Source of the DNA: Amoebidium appalachense
Taxonomy: Eukaryota; Ichthyosporea
Assembly (NCBI GenBank): GCA_963693365.1
Contig: CAVNZM010000007.1
Location: 5,642,001 to 5,706,000, forward strand
Direction of reading: 5' to 3'
Length of the DNA: 64,000 nucleotides
Both the position numbers and the translations under genes were made by a program. This document shows positions 55,802 through 64,000 of this stretch, piece by piece (within the stretch, counting starts at the first letter, position 1; the number at the start of each line of letters is the position of its first letter). The notes under the pieces are model-generated. The model was not told the DNA's origin and did no database searches. It worked only from the letters and a program-made list of their open reading frames with translations.

Positions 55802-55842
55802 ACTCCCGTCGTCATCCGTCGTCCAGGTACTTGGCCACCGCC

Positions 55843-56619
55843 TGACATATACTAATCCGTCTCAGCAGATTAGCCTAAGTCTACGATCGAGATCGGGGGG
55901 GGGGGGGGGGGGGGGGGGGGTGGCCCGGGTCCACAGATCATCAAGATCAAGTCCGGGGCCTCAAGATAGCTGTACAGCTGCGTGCATCTTGCCTCTGCCG
56001 GCGCAGGGCATTGGACCACGTCAGCCGGGACAGCCGACCAATAGAATTCTAATTAGTGTGTAGGATAGATCGTAGGAGGACTTAGGAATGTGATTGTTCG
56101 GGCAGAAGCCCTTTTGTAAGTATTGGCAAGGTTAGATAGTGTATGTTGCCAAACGTATTTATATATTTAGATGTAGAGGAAAGGGGGGGGAGGGAGGGGG
56201 GGGGAGGATAGTATGAAATGTAGATTTAGACTCTGCGGTGCCACTAGGGGGAGGGTGAGGGGTGAGACATGGATAAATATATTAGTTGAGTAGATCGACT
56301 TAGCTCGTGCAGGCGCACGATAAAAGTAGATCGGAATGTTTGGAATGTGGCATCGTAGCCGGGGCCAGGTGATGATGATCTTTGAGGGCACGGCCTTGAT
56401 GGCCTCAGTTGTAACTTAGACTCATTCCGTACGGATCTAAGTTTGCCCGTCGGAGCCTGGTCTGAATAAACTTTACCGTTTTTCTGTACACGTTCGTTCC
56501 TTTTCGTGTGTGTACACTTAGTAGAGTGCCGCGTCTCTAGTACACATACATACATTAGGTTACGACAAGCTACACCTTTCTTTTAGTGCGGTTTTTCGCG
56601 CTAGGGTAACGCGGTGACA
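55843..56619 (+). repeat. 5' LTR (left end exact, right end uncertain)
   Basis: Starts with TG at 55843, preceded by c in this copy and by t at the 3' copy. It contains a G-run at 55895-55920, a TATA-like stretch near 56158 and AATAAA at 56465-56470, consistent with U3-R-U5 order. The right boundary near 56.6 kb is only an estimate because the 3' LTR is truncated and no primer-binding site was recognised. Confidence 0.55.
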
Positions 56620-56709
56620 GTTCCTTCTGGGCTGTTGCTACACCTCAAACACACAGGAAAAAAAAAAAAAAAAAAAACAACATAAACACAACCACCCGAA
56701 CACCACACA

Positions 56710-56985
56710 ATGGCTAAGTTTAATGTAGACATGTTCTACGCATTGGCAGCGGAGGATAGCTCCCTGCACACACAGGTACCACAGGTTCATACACTAGACG
56801 TTAGACAGACCACAGCTTTCAGTTTTACACTCAAACACGACTCGGAAATACCTAGGTGGCTTAGGACACTCCTAGCTAACACACCCACACTAGTGTTAGA
56901 CACAAAGAAGGCCCCCACTGTGGCGGCCTCGTGCTTAATGATCAAACAGTGCATCGACCACAAAACAATGGCCGACTTATTGTAA
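56710..56985 (+). CDS. 91-residue leader ORF between LTR and gag
   Basis: ATG at 56710, TAA after 56985. Protein-like, beginning MAKFNVDMFYALAAEDSS. It has no domain that I recognise. It lies after the estimated LTR end and before a promoter-like segment and gag. It could be an extra 5' ORF of the element, a displaced gag piece, or part of a longer LTR. Confidence 0.4.
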   Translation: MAKFNVDMFYALAAEDSSLHTQVPQVHTLDVRQTTAFSFTLKHDSEIPRWLRTLLANTPTLVLDTKKAPTVAASCLMIKQCIDHKTMADLL

Positions 56986-57085
56986 ACAACTGTACACATG
57001 AACTGTACATGTTTACTAAAGAATGTGATCTACTAGCACACGATTCGTGCTTTGTCATGAATATCACATAAATATTATGTCCGCA

Positions 57086-57299
57086 CCAATAGGACTCACT
57101 CTGACCTAAGAATTGAACCATATATGGTTCTTCAGCTGCATACCACATAAACGAAGTGAACCAATAAGAGGTTTGCATAAATAGGACAAAGGTCTGACTG
57201 GCTCGGACCGCACCAGAATCACGAATGGCATGTTGCCACCCGCGCTGGCCGCGGATGAACCAATCCTGGGCCTTGATCCGAAACCTGGGGGCTATATAA
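57086..57299 (+). promoter_or_regulatory. Promoter-like segment with three CCAAT boxes and a TATA box
   Basis: CCAAT at 57086-57090, 57161-57165 and 57260-57264 is followed by TATATAA at 57293-57299, about 175 bp before the gag ATG at 57474. This is a textbook Pol II core-promoter layout, located internally or in an unusually long LTR. No expression evidence. Confidence 0.5.
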
Positions 57300-57473
57300 G
57301 AAAGCCGTCCCAGTACGGGGATCACATCAGTGAAGTCTGAGACAGACTGAGTCGGCCCATAGTAAAAGCAACCTGGCCGCGTGTGCCTTTCTACCCGTTC
57401 TCTGTCTTTATTTTGATTCAGTTGTACTCTGCCTTATCCTAACTAGTCCAACTGTTTACACTTATGCACCCTG

Positions 57474-58530
57474 ATGGAGGAGCACCCGTACCGGGCCGAG
57501 CAGGCCCCCCAGGTGACGGCTCGTATATACGAGCAGCAGTACGACGAGGGGAGGGACGAGATGGTGTCCCGGACACTCGGCCAGAAACGTCTGGCCGCAC
57601 GGTTCATCCCCGACGACGAGGACGAGAACAGCACCGACGACGTGGACGGGGAGCTCGAGGCCTTCACACGGCCGGAAAACGAGCTCGAGTATACGGCCCG
57701 GCTCGTCGGCCGATACCTGACGGCCGACCGGCGCCGTACCTTCCGGGCCCAGCTCAGAGAATGGAAGTATACCTTTCCCACTTTAGATATGTCCCCCGTA
57801 GAAGCTCGTGCATTCTTTGAGAGGGAATATCGGGTCTTTGAAGACCTTTGTGAGTTAGCTGGTGACGTGAGTGATAGGGAAAAATTCGAGTTTGCTCGTA
57901 AGGCTCTCTCTGTAAACACAGACACTGCACGCATGTTTGGGGAGCATGATGATGTAGATGAGGTGGTGTTGCATGTTAAACGTCACTTGCTTGCCATGCA
58001 CGAGGTGAAGTTCAATAAGAGGGATAAAAAGGAGGTGATGGAAGTAGACAAGAAAAAGAAGGAGAGTGGACAGAAGGGGGAAAAAGAGAAAAAAGAGGGT
58101 GAACAGCCAGATGCACTCACCATGTTGGTCAAGCAGGTTGCCGAGCTCTCCCAGGCCGTCTTTTCGGGCCGAGGGGGCTTCGGCTTCCGGGGTGGCCGTG
58201 GCGGCGACCGGGGTGGACACGGCGGTCGTGGCCGAGGTGGACGTGGAGGACAACAGCAGCAGTTCACCGAGAGGTTTGCCCCTTATCTTGCTCGTGGTGG
58301 TGAGCAGGGTAGAGGGAGGGGTGGAAATGGTGGTGAGAGAGGCCGAGGGGGGCAGGGGGGGAAGGGGGGGCCGTGGTGCACACGGTGGGCCCCCCCAGCA
58401 TGACCGGGCTCCCGGTTATGCTTTGCGCCAAGGTTTTGAAGTCCCCCCTGGCCCCTTCTTTGATGCATGTTACTTTTGTGGCCGGCAAGGGCACTCTGCT
58501 GCATATTGCCGTAGTTACAAGAGCTATTGA
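57474..58530 (+). CDS. gag: Gag (capsid/nucleocapsid) with a frameshift before the zinc knuckle
   Basis: The first frame, 57474-58403, encodes an acidic N-terminus, a gypsy-like capsid region (around FRAQLREWKYTFPTLDMSPV) and a basic tail followed by repeated GRGG motifs. Near 58345-58370, in G-runs, the reading frame is lost. The frame +1 to it continues into CYFCGRQGHSAAYC at 58468-58509, an exact CX2CX4HX4C zinc knuckle, and stops at 58530. The nucleocapsid is therefore separated from the cap region by one frameshift, either natural slippage on the G-runs, mutation or base-count error. Confidence 0.8.
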
Positions 58531-59073
58531 GTTCCGGGGGAGGGGGAAGCTGGGGTCACTGAGGGAGGGGGGGGGACAGTATCGGTCCCCCCCAGGTTGC
58601 AGAGAACCTTTAACCTCCCCCACCCCAGGTTAAGCTTCCCTTTGCCCCCTCACCGCCCCGATACGTGTGGGAGCCGGGCATCGTCGTGGGTCCTCAAGAC
58701 AGCGTCGAGGTGGTATGGCATGAATGTTTGTGGGGTGACTCTACCAAAGGTATGAATGGTGTGAATGTTTTGTGGTTGGGGGAGGTTCCCCAGCCACAAG
58801 TGGATGGTCTCAGTGTTTCTTGTCCCAACCCGGTGTTTATTCTAACCACACCGGAGGGGGTTTCTGTGCCATTGTTTCCGGGAGGGGGGGGGGACACACA
58901 CGAGTAAAGGGGGAAGGGGGGGGAAGGCACAGACACGTAGAAACACACCACCACAACAACATACGACGGTTGCAGACACACCTACACCCACACACACACA
59001 CACACCACCCACCCACACACCACAGACACACACTCCACCACCACCCACATCACATACACACCCCACCCCACCC

Positions 59074-60207
59074 GTGCAGGCACCACAGGTAGGTATGTTG
59101 CACGTAGGTATCGAGGGTGTGAGTCTTCGTGGGCAGGGATTGGGTGTGAGTGATGATGTGTTGCTTGAATTGGAGGAGGATTTAGTTGGTTTTAGCCGGC
59201 ATTATATAGACGTATGGTTAGCTGAGGGTAAGTTGAAGGCTGTTGCTTTGCTCGATGGAGGGGCTCAGGTTAATTGTGTGCATGCTTCGTTTATTCGTCG
59301 TTTTAATCAGGCCGGGGGGGAAATTCCTATTTTAGATGCTTCTAGCACAGCCTTAGGTAGTGCTAATAATAGTAGTATGTCTGTGGAAGGTGTTTGTGTG
59401 TTGCCGTGTGAGATAGGTGGCCAGGCTATGCATGTTGCTTGTTATGTGGTTAAGGATTTAGCTCAAAGTGTTTTGTTGGGAGCCCCATTTTTCCGTAGAC
59501 ATGTGAATGCTTTGTTTGAACGTACAAATGTTTTAGAATTGCAGTCCGGCGTTAAAATTAAAACCCATGATGGGCTCGACGGTTATCAGTCTGGTGCTAG
59601 AACGGTAGCTGAAGTAGTAATCGAGCCTTATCAGTGCCAAACGGTACGTGTCCGGGCCGGCAATCATGTTAGGATAGGGGATTTAGGGGTTTTTACTCCG
59701 AAAACCCCATTTCAGGAGGTGGCCCAATGGACCCTTAGTAGGGTATGGCCGGATAAGACAATAGAAATAGAATTAGTGAATCCGGGCATCGAGCCTATAG
59801 TGATTAGGTCAGGTGTTTCCGTCGGTAGTTTCACTAATGAGATTGGTAGTATAGAGGTCTCTCTTATTACCCAAAAGGAGGATGCCGGCTCGAAGGGTGA
59901 CTCAGGAGGAGGGGGAACAACTTTATTTAACGTTAGCCACCAAAATGTCACCCGACACGATGGGGGGGGGGACCGGGACAGCACCGGTCCCACTCCCCCG
60001 ACCCCCAAGAGGAAGGAGGGTCACCCCGGGTGTGAGAATGTGCAGGCAGGGGGGGAGGGTGTTGGTCTAACCCGTGGATCTGACGGGTTAACCAACACTG
60101 TGGGGGGCAGGGTGGCCACAGACCTAGTGGCCCCCCACATACATGCACTAACTCATCAGGAATTGCCCGGGGGCATGGGTGTGCCGGGGGGAGGGGGGGG
60201 GTGCTAA
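59074..60207 (+). CDS. Retropepsin-like protease segment of Pol, with variant DGGA active site
   Basis: Residues 59-68 read LLDGGAQVNC: the catalytic Asp61 is followed by Gly-Gly-Ala where retropepsins usually have Thr/Ser-Gly-Ala. The flap/second-strand counterpart LLGAPFFRR lies at 134-142, matching the usual ILG-D-hydrophobic position. The N-terminal 45 residues are a linker. After about residue 270 the sequence is Gly/Pro-rich and probably linker. A shorter overlapping frame, 60179-60496, carries the region just before RT. Confidence 0.75.
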   Translation: MQAPQVGMLHVGIEGVSLRGQGLGVSDDVLLELEEDLVGFSRHYIDVWLAEGKLKAVALLDGGAQVNCVHASFIRRFNQAGGEIPILDASSTALGSANNSSMSVEGVCVLPCEIGGQAMHVACYVVKDLAQSVLLGAPFFRRHVNALFERTNVLELQSGVKIKTHDGLDGYQSGARTVAEVVIEPYQCQTVRVRAGNHVRIGDLGVFTPKTPFQEVAQWTLSRVWPDKTIEIELVNPGIEPIVIRSGVSVGSFTNEIGSIEVSLITQKEDAGSKGDSGGGGTTLFNVSHQNVTRHDGGGDRDSTGPTPPTPKRKEGHPGCENVQAGGEGVGLTRGSDGLTNTVGGRVATDLVAPHIHALTHQELPGGMGVPGGGGGC

Positions 60208-60529
60208 GGGTGACCGCCTATATCCGGAGGTACCTCCACCTCACCCCGAGCAGCACCGATGTAATACAGGAGGTGAAATGTTAAGTGGCACTCCGGTGAA
60301 TAAGGATGCATCCACTTGTGATGGGGGTAACCCGGAGTTAGTATTGCCGTTTGGTATGAAGGAGGGGGATTGGACGGTAGAACAGAAAAAATTGCTAGCT
60401 AAGTTATTTGATAGGACTCGGTTTGCATTTCTGGCCGATGATAACGAAGTAGGCTTCGTTAAAGGGTTTGAAATGCAGATCGACTCGCACAGGTGATAAT
60501 AGGCCGGTAGTGATGCCTAGCTATAGAAA

Positions 60530-61708
60530 ATGGGGCAGTATAAATTGTCGGATGCGCTAATAATAGTGAGTGATATATTAAAAAAGGGTCATGTGGAGCA
60601 TAGTTCGAGTCCGTGGAGAAGTCCGGTGCTATTGGTTAAGAAGCCCGACGGGTCTTGGCGTCTAGTGAACGATTACAGGGCTCTGAATCGGATCACTAAG
60701 GCAGACCAATGGCCCCTCCCTAACATAGACGAGCAGCTTTCACAGCTGCACGGCTATACTCACTTTGCTAAACTTGATTTAAAAGCAGCTTTTTGGCAGA
60801 TAAGGTTGGAGGAGAGCAGCAAGGAGAAGACTGCCTTTGCACTGGGTGACCAGCTGTTCCAGTACAAGGTGGTGCCGATGGGTTTGCTCTCCTCTCCAGC
60901 TATGTTGTGCCGGGTAATGTATAAAATTCTCCACCCTCATTTGGATGTATGCCACCCTTATTTGGATGATGTTTTATTTAAAGGTAGGCCATTTGAGGAG
61001 CTAGTTAATAATTGTGAAAAAGTATTTTTAGCTTTGGGTGAGTCTGGTCTTCGCATTAGCGGTAGCAAGACTGTGATTGGTGTGCCGGAGGTTAAGTTTT
61101 TAGGTCATATTGTGTCTAGTAATGGTCTTTCCCCTGATCCGGAGAAAATCCGGGCCATAGTTGAGTGGCCCCGTCCTCAGACTGTCACTCAACTAAGGCA
61201 ATTTTTAGGTTTAACTAATTATCTTCGTCGTTATATTAAGGATTATAGTATGCTTGCTTTGCCGTTAACTAGTCAGACGGGGGGGGAGAAGAAGAATAGA
61301 ATAGATTGGAATGTTGATGCTGTTTCTGCTTTCGAAAAGCTTAAGTTAGCTTTGCAGTCTTCGAGTATGCTTGTTCATCCTGATTTTTCGGCCGGGGGGG
61401 GGATGTTTAAAGTTCGGTGTGATGCAAGTAAGGTTGCTGAGGGGGCCGTGTTATATCAAGTGCAGGAGGGGCAGGATAGAGTGATTGCTTATGCTAGTCG
61501 TTCATTTAGTAAAAGTGAACGTAGATATAGCAATCCGGAGAGAGAGTCCCATGCTATCTTTTGGGCAGTCTCACAGGCATGGAGGTATATACTCGCAGGC
61601 AGGACGTTTGAGGTCTACACCGACCACAAGCCCTGCCTAGCTGTCCATGGCCGGCACCACTCGTCTGGTCAACGAGAGGATGCAGAAGTGGGCCGCGGCT
61701 CTCGGTGA
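60530..61708 (+). CDS. Reverse transcriptase and RNase H (N-terminal part) of Pol
   Basis: RT motifs in order: VLLVKKPDGSWRLVNDYR (33-50), KLDLKAAFWQI with Asp83, VPMGLLSSPA (115-124), YLDD at 144-147 with both catalytic Asp, then KFLGHIVSSNGL (189-200). RNase H follows: Asp298 in VRCDASK, Glu near 337-339 in NPERESHA and Asp365 in YTDHKP. The true start lies upstream: TGDNRPVVMPSYRKW, typical of the RT N-terminus, is read in a different frame at about 60493-60530, so two shifts lie close together. The frame leaves RNase H after DHKPC at about 61640. Confidence 0.9.
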   Translation: MGQYKLSDALIIVSDILKKGHVEHSSSPWRSPVLLVKKPDGSWRLVNDYRALNRITKADQWPLPNIDEQLSQLHGYTHFAKLDLKAAFWQIRLEESSKEKTAFALGDQLFQYKVVPMGLLSSPAMLCRVMYKILHPHLDVCHPYLDDVLFKGRPFEELVNNCEKVFLALGESGLRISGSKTVIGVPEVKFLGHIVSSNGLSPDPEKIRAIVEWPRPQTVTQLRQFLGLTNYLRRYIKDYSMLALPLTSQTGGEKKNRIDWNVDAVSAFEKLKLALQSSSMLVHPDFSAGGGMFKVRCDASKVAEGAVLYQVQEGQDRVIAYASRSFSKSERRYSNPERESHAIFWAVSQAWRYILAGRTFEVYTDHKPCLAVHGRHHSSGQREDAEVGRGSR

Positions 61709-61877
61709 GTTCTCCTATAAATTGTTTTATGCCAAGGGTGAAACAATGGTTGACTGTGATGCTCTCTCTCGTGCTGCTTATATTTTGTTTGAAGAAGAGA
61801 AGGAGGGGGAGGGGGGGGATAGTGAGAGACGGGGGGGGGGAGGGGGGGAAGGGGGGAGAGTGAGCAGAAAGGAATAG
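61647..61877 (+). CDS. RNase H C-terminal part in a shifted frame
   Basis: Continues the RNase H fold with RLVNERMQKWAAALGEF and ends in the family-typical VDCDALSRA (usually VADALSR). A Glu/Gly-rich linker from G-runs follows. The shift from the previous frame is near 61633-61645 and not in a homopolymer. Confidence 0.85.
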   Translation: MAGTTRLVNERMQKWAAALGEFSYKLFYAKGETMVDCDALSRAAYILFEEEKEGEGGDSERRGGGGGEGGRVSRKE

Positions 61878-61882
61878 ATGCT

Positions 61883-63010
61883 GTGTCTGTGGATGTGTCT
61901 TCTTGGGTTCCGGGGTTGCTTGCTTATAAGTGTAGGAGAGGGGGGGGGAGGTATTTGTCAGTGTCTGAGGTCGGGACCGAGTCTCATGGCTCGGCCCCTG
62001 CCTTAGTACCTACGGCTTTGATCTTAGCTCAGGAGGAAGATGTGTTGATTGGTCTGGTTAAGAATTATTTAAAGGGGCCGGTTGATTCGATTAAATTTAA
62101 AAATAAAAGGCAGATGATTAAGGTAGCTAAGTTAGCAAAAATGTGTCAGGTAGAGCAGGATTTAGTTTATCATTGTTCTGGGCCAGACGGACACCGAGTT
62201 TGGGTCCCGACGGCACTTGTGCCTGAGGTTTTGCATATGGTGCATGAGCATCCCATGGCTGGTCATTTAGGTGTAAATAGGACGTTGCTTCGTGTTAATC
62301 GTTCGTATTTTTGGCCGGGTATGAGTAGGGAGGTGAGGGATTATGTGTTGTCATGCATGCATTGTCAGGAAAGGAATGAGAGTCCCCACTCTCGTTCCCG
62401 CCCGTCGTTTATTAGGGATTTTAATGTTCGTATGTTTGAAAGGGTAGCAGTGGATGTGGTCGGTCCTTTTAATTCTACGGTTGAGGGTAACACTGTTCTT
62501 GTTACCGTCACCGATGTGGCCACTCGTTGGGTTGAAGTTTTTCCTCTCCCCACTGCTAATGCCGTTTTGTTTGCTCGTATTTTTGTGGATGAAATTTGTC
62601 TTAGGTTTGGTTGTCCTCGTGTTTTGTTAACGGATAGGAGTCGTGTGTTTTTAAATCAGTTGGTGTCGGAGGTGTGTAAAATTTTAAGGGTAGCTCATAT
62701 CACTACGTCTGCATATCACCCTCAAGCAAATGCCATCTCTGAACGTGTGCATGCAGTGTTTCAGAAGTCCTTTGGCAAAATGGTGGATGTGGAGGCTAAT
62801 GATTGGGATCATATGTCTAGGTTTATTGCTCATTCATATAATTCTACCCCTCATGCTGTGACTGGTTTTTCTCCGTTTTATTTGGTCTATGGGCAGGAGG
62901 CTATTAGTTTGTTAGATACGGCACTTTTGCCGATGGGGGGGGCTGACCGACTAACTTATCCCCACTGGACTCCGGGAGCAGCTACTAACCCGGGCCCGGG
63001 CTGCACGTGA
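61883..63010 (+). CDS. Integrase core of Pol
   Basis: The HHCC zinc-binding domain uses His at 121/123 and 128 with Cys158 and Cys161 (HMVHEHPMAGHLG to CMHCQ). The catalytic triad is Asp191 (AVDVVGPF), Asp251 (LLTDRSRVF) and Glu287 (NAISERVH), exactly 35 residues between the last two (DD35E). Two positions are off consensus: DRS instead of the usual DQG, and QANAISERV instead of QTNG-ERV. The frame ends at 63010 in a region that should join the C-terminal domain. Confidence 0.9.
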   Translation: MSVDVSSWVPGLLAYKCRRGGGRYLSVSEVGTESHGSAPALVPTALILAQEEDVLIGLVKNYLKGPVDSIKFKNKRQMIKVAKLAKMCQVEQDLVYHCSGPDGHRVWVPTALVPEVLHMVHEHPMAGHLGVNRTLLRVNRSYFWPGMSREVRDYVLSCMHCQERNESPHSRSRPSFIRDFNVRMFERVAVDVVGPFNSTVEGNTVLVTVTDVATRWVEVFPLPTANAVLFARIFVDEICLRFGCPRVLLTDRSRVFLNQLVSEVCKILRVAHITTSAYHPQANAISERVHAVFQKSFGKMVDVEANDWDHMSRFIAHSYNSTPHAVTGFSPFYLVYGQEAISLLDTALLPMGGADRLTYPHWTPGAATNPGPGCT

Positions 63011-63053
63011 TGCAGCTCTGGCCCGTACACAGCAGGCACAGACACGTGCAGAC

Positions 63054-63677
63054 GTGTCCACACGTCCGTTACGTGAATTTGCCGAGGGTACTTTAGTTTT
63101 AATTAGGGATCATACTAGGAAAAAGAGATATAAGCAGGAGCAGAAAGGTAAGGGTGAAGGTGAAGGTCTTCGTAAGTATGGTAAGAAATGGTTGCCTCTT
63201 TTCATTGGCCCGTATAAAATAGTGGCTAGGTTAGGTCCGACGGAATATAAGGTGCAGAGGTTAGATAATGAGAGTGATGTTAGATTTTATAATGTAGATG
63301 ATATAAAGGAATATTATGATAGGGCCCTTAGGGTTAAACGGCCGGAGGGCCGTCGAGTGTTAGATGCATTCACCCCCGACTATGACGGGTCGGTGGAGGT
63401 ATCGGAGGCTGCAGTAGATAAAATTATGGATAAAAAGGTTATAGAAGGTAAGGAAGGTAAGGTAAATTATTATTTAATTCGTTTTGAGGGAGGTTATCAG
63501 GAAGATCAGTGGTTGCCTGAGTTTCATTTGGATTGCCCGTTTTCTATTCGTGCTTATGAGGCTAGATTAGTGCAGAGGGAGTTGCCTAGTGCTCCCTCTA
63601 GGCCAAAGAGAGTTATTCCTCAGTTTAATCGTGGTGTGAAAAGGTCGGTGGGGGAGGGGACCGGGGGGGGGGAGTGA
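63054..63677 (+). CDS. Integrase C-terminal GPY domain plus chromodomain
   Basis: A frame shifted from the integrase core. It is open from about 62955, where RAARDAALARTQQAQTRADV matches the usual linker helix. Residues 47-70 contain LPLFIGPYKIVARLG, the GPY/F module. Residues ~120-165 (AVDKIMDKKVIEG to YYLIRFEGGYQEDQWLP) match a chromodomain, the feature that defines chromoviruses and can direct insertion to marked chromatin. The tail is basic. Stop after 63677. An ATG is absent at the start, as expected for an internal Pol segment. Confidence 0.85.
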   Translation: MSTRPLREFAEGTLVLIRDHTRKKRYKQEQKGKGEGEGLRKYGKKWLPLFIGPYKIVARLGPTEYKVQRLDNESDVRFYNVDDIKEYYDRALRVKRPEGRRVLDAFTPDYDGSVEVSEAAVDKIMDKKVIEGKEGKVNYYLIRFEGGYQEDQWLPEFHLDCPFSIRAYEARLVQRELPSAPSRPKRVIPQFNRGVKRSVGEGTGGGE

Positions 63678-63933
63678 TGCAAATACACGTAGACACAGTG
63701 TCACGGGGGGAGGGGGAGGGGGGGGAGGAGACCGAGGAGGGGTGTGAACGTAGTCGTAGGAATTTAATTTATTATCATAGGTGTCTCCGTAGGTATCAAG
63801 CTTATGGTGTAGATTAATTTATTATTTTTTTTCTTCGTAATTTATTTAATTTCTTTTTTTTAGGAGACTGATTAGTCTATGTCTTTTTAGGGGGTGTTAG
63901 ATGTAATGTGACTGAGGTGGGACTCAGCTTTTC

Positions 63934-63952
63934 CGGGGGCCGGGGGGGGAGT
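63934..63952 (+). other. Polypurine tract next to the 3' LTR
   Basis: The purine-rich ggggg-c-c-ggggggggagt segment directly precedes the 3' LTR start at 63953. It is the expected primer site for plus-strand DNA synthesis. Confidence 0.7.
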
Positions 63953-64000
63953 TGACATATACTAATCCGTCTCAGCAGATTAGCCTAAGTCTACGATCGA
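63953..64000 (+). repeat. 3' LTR, first 48 bp only
   Basis: Identical over 48 of 48 bases to 55843-55890. The window ends inside it. Confidence 0.95.

Larger units (their letters stand above)
55843..64000 (+). mobile_element. Ty3/gypsy chromovirus-type LTR retrotransposon (3' LTR cut by window end)
   Basis: The 48 bases from 55843 (TGACATATACTAATCC...) recur exactly at 63953-64000, so these are the 5' ends of the two LTRs, 8110 bp apart. Domain order is gag with zinc knuckle, protease, reverse transcriptase, RNase H, integrase, chromodomain: Ty3/gypsy order with a chromovirus tail. A polypurine tract lies just before the 3' LTR. The coding region is spread over six frame segments with shifts near 58360, 60494, 60525, 61640 and 62955-63000, so this copy looks unable to make intact Pol unless some shifts are assembly errors or programmed. 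Flanking target duplication cannot be tested because the right end is not visible. Confidence 0.93.

Overview
This is eukaryotic nuclear DNA. It carries four spliced host genes with canonical GT-AG introns, several retroelement and transposon fragments, and an unusually dense field of homopolymer (poly-G/poly-C, poly-A/poly-T) and dinucleotide ((CA)n, (GA)n, (TA)n) repeats that fills the introns. The species cannot be named from sequence. A protein O-mannosyltransferase of the POMT2 class, an ALKBH4-class dioxygenase and a chromodomain Ty3/gypsy element fit a holozoan, an invertebrate or another protist better than a land plant. Most open frames in the window are only translated microsatellite (His-Thr, Val-Cys, Gly or Pro runs) and are left out. 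The host genes were rebuilt exon by exon from splice sites, reading phase and remembered protein families; no alignment was run.

Layout. 1-700 (minus) is the start of a coiled-coil ORF, probably retrotransposon ORF1, with two 103-bp tandem repeats upstream. 1639-22253 (minus) is a POMT2-like gene in 25 recognised small exons. About 25048-30446 (plus) is an ALKBH4-like gene, head to head with POMT2. 32317-36399 (minus) is a RING-HC protein gene in seven exons. 37798-38935 is a LINE relic with a snap-back palindrome at its truncated end. 41376-42091 is a 716-bp DNA transposon with 30-bp perfect terminal inverted repeats and a TA target duplication, nested in a 182-bp tandem repeat. 42599-53462 (minus) is an F-box/WD40 gene in at least 12 exons. 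55322-55801 (minus) is a broken ORF with an in-frame stop. 55843-64000 (plus) is a chromodomain Ty3/gypsy (chromovirus) element whose 3' LTR is cut by the window end.

The four host genes are unrelated housekeeping functions (ER O-mannosylation, protein or nucleic-acid demethylation, two ubiquitin-ligase-type proteins) and do not form a pathway. What they share is intron structure. In about 28 of 48 introns read, the donor is followed within about 30 nt by a C-tract on the sense strand, and about ten acceptors are made directly by a (CA)n repeat ending in CAG. I regard this strand-consistent intron architecture as the most unusual signal in the window, followed by the nested TIR element and the heavily frameshifted chromovirus with near-end LTR identity.
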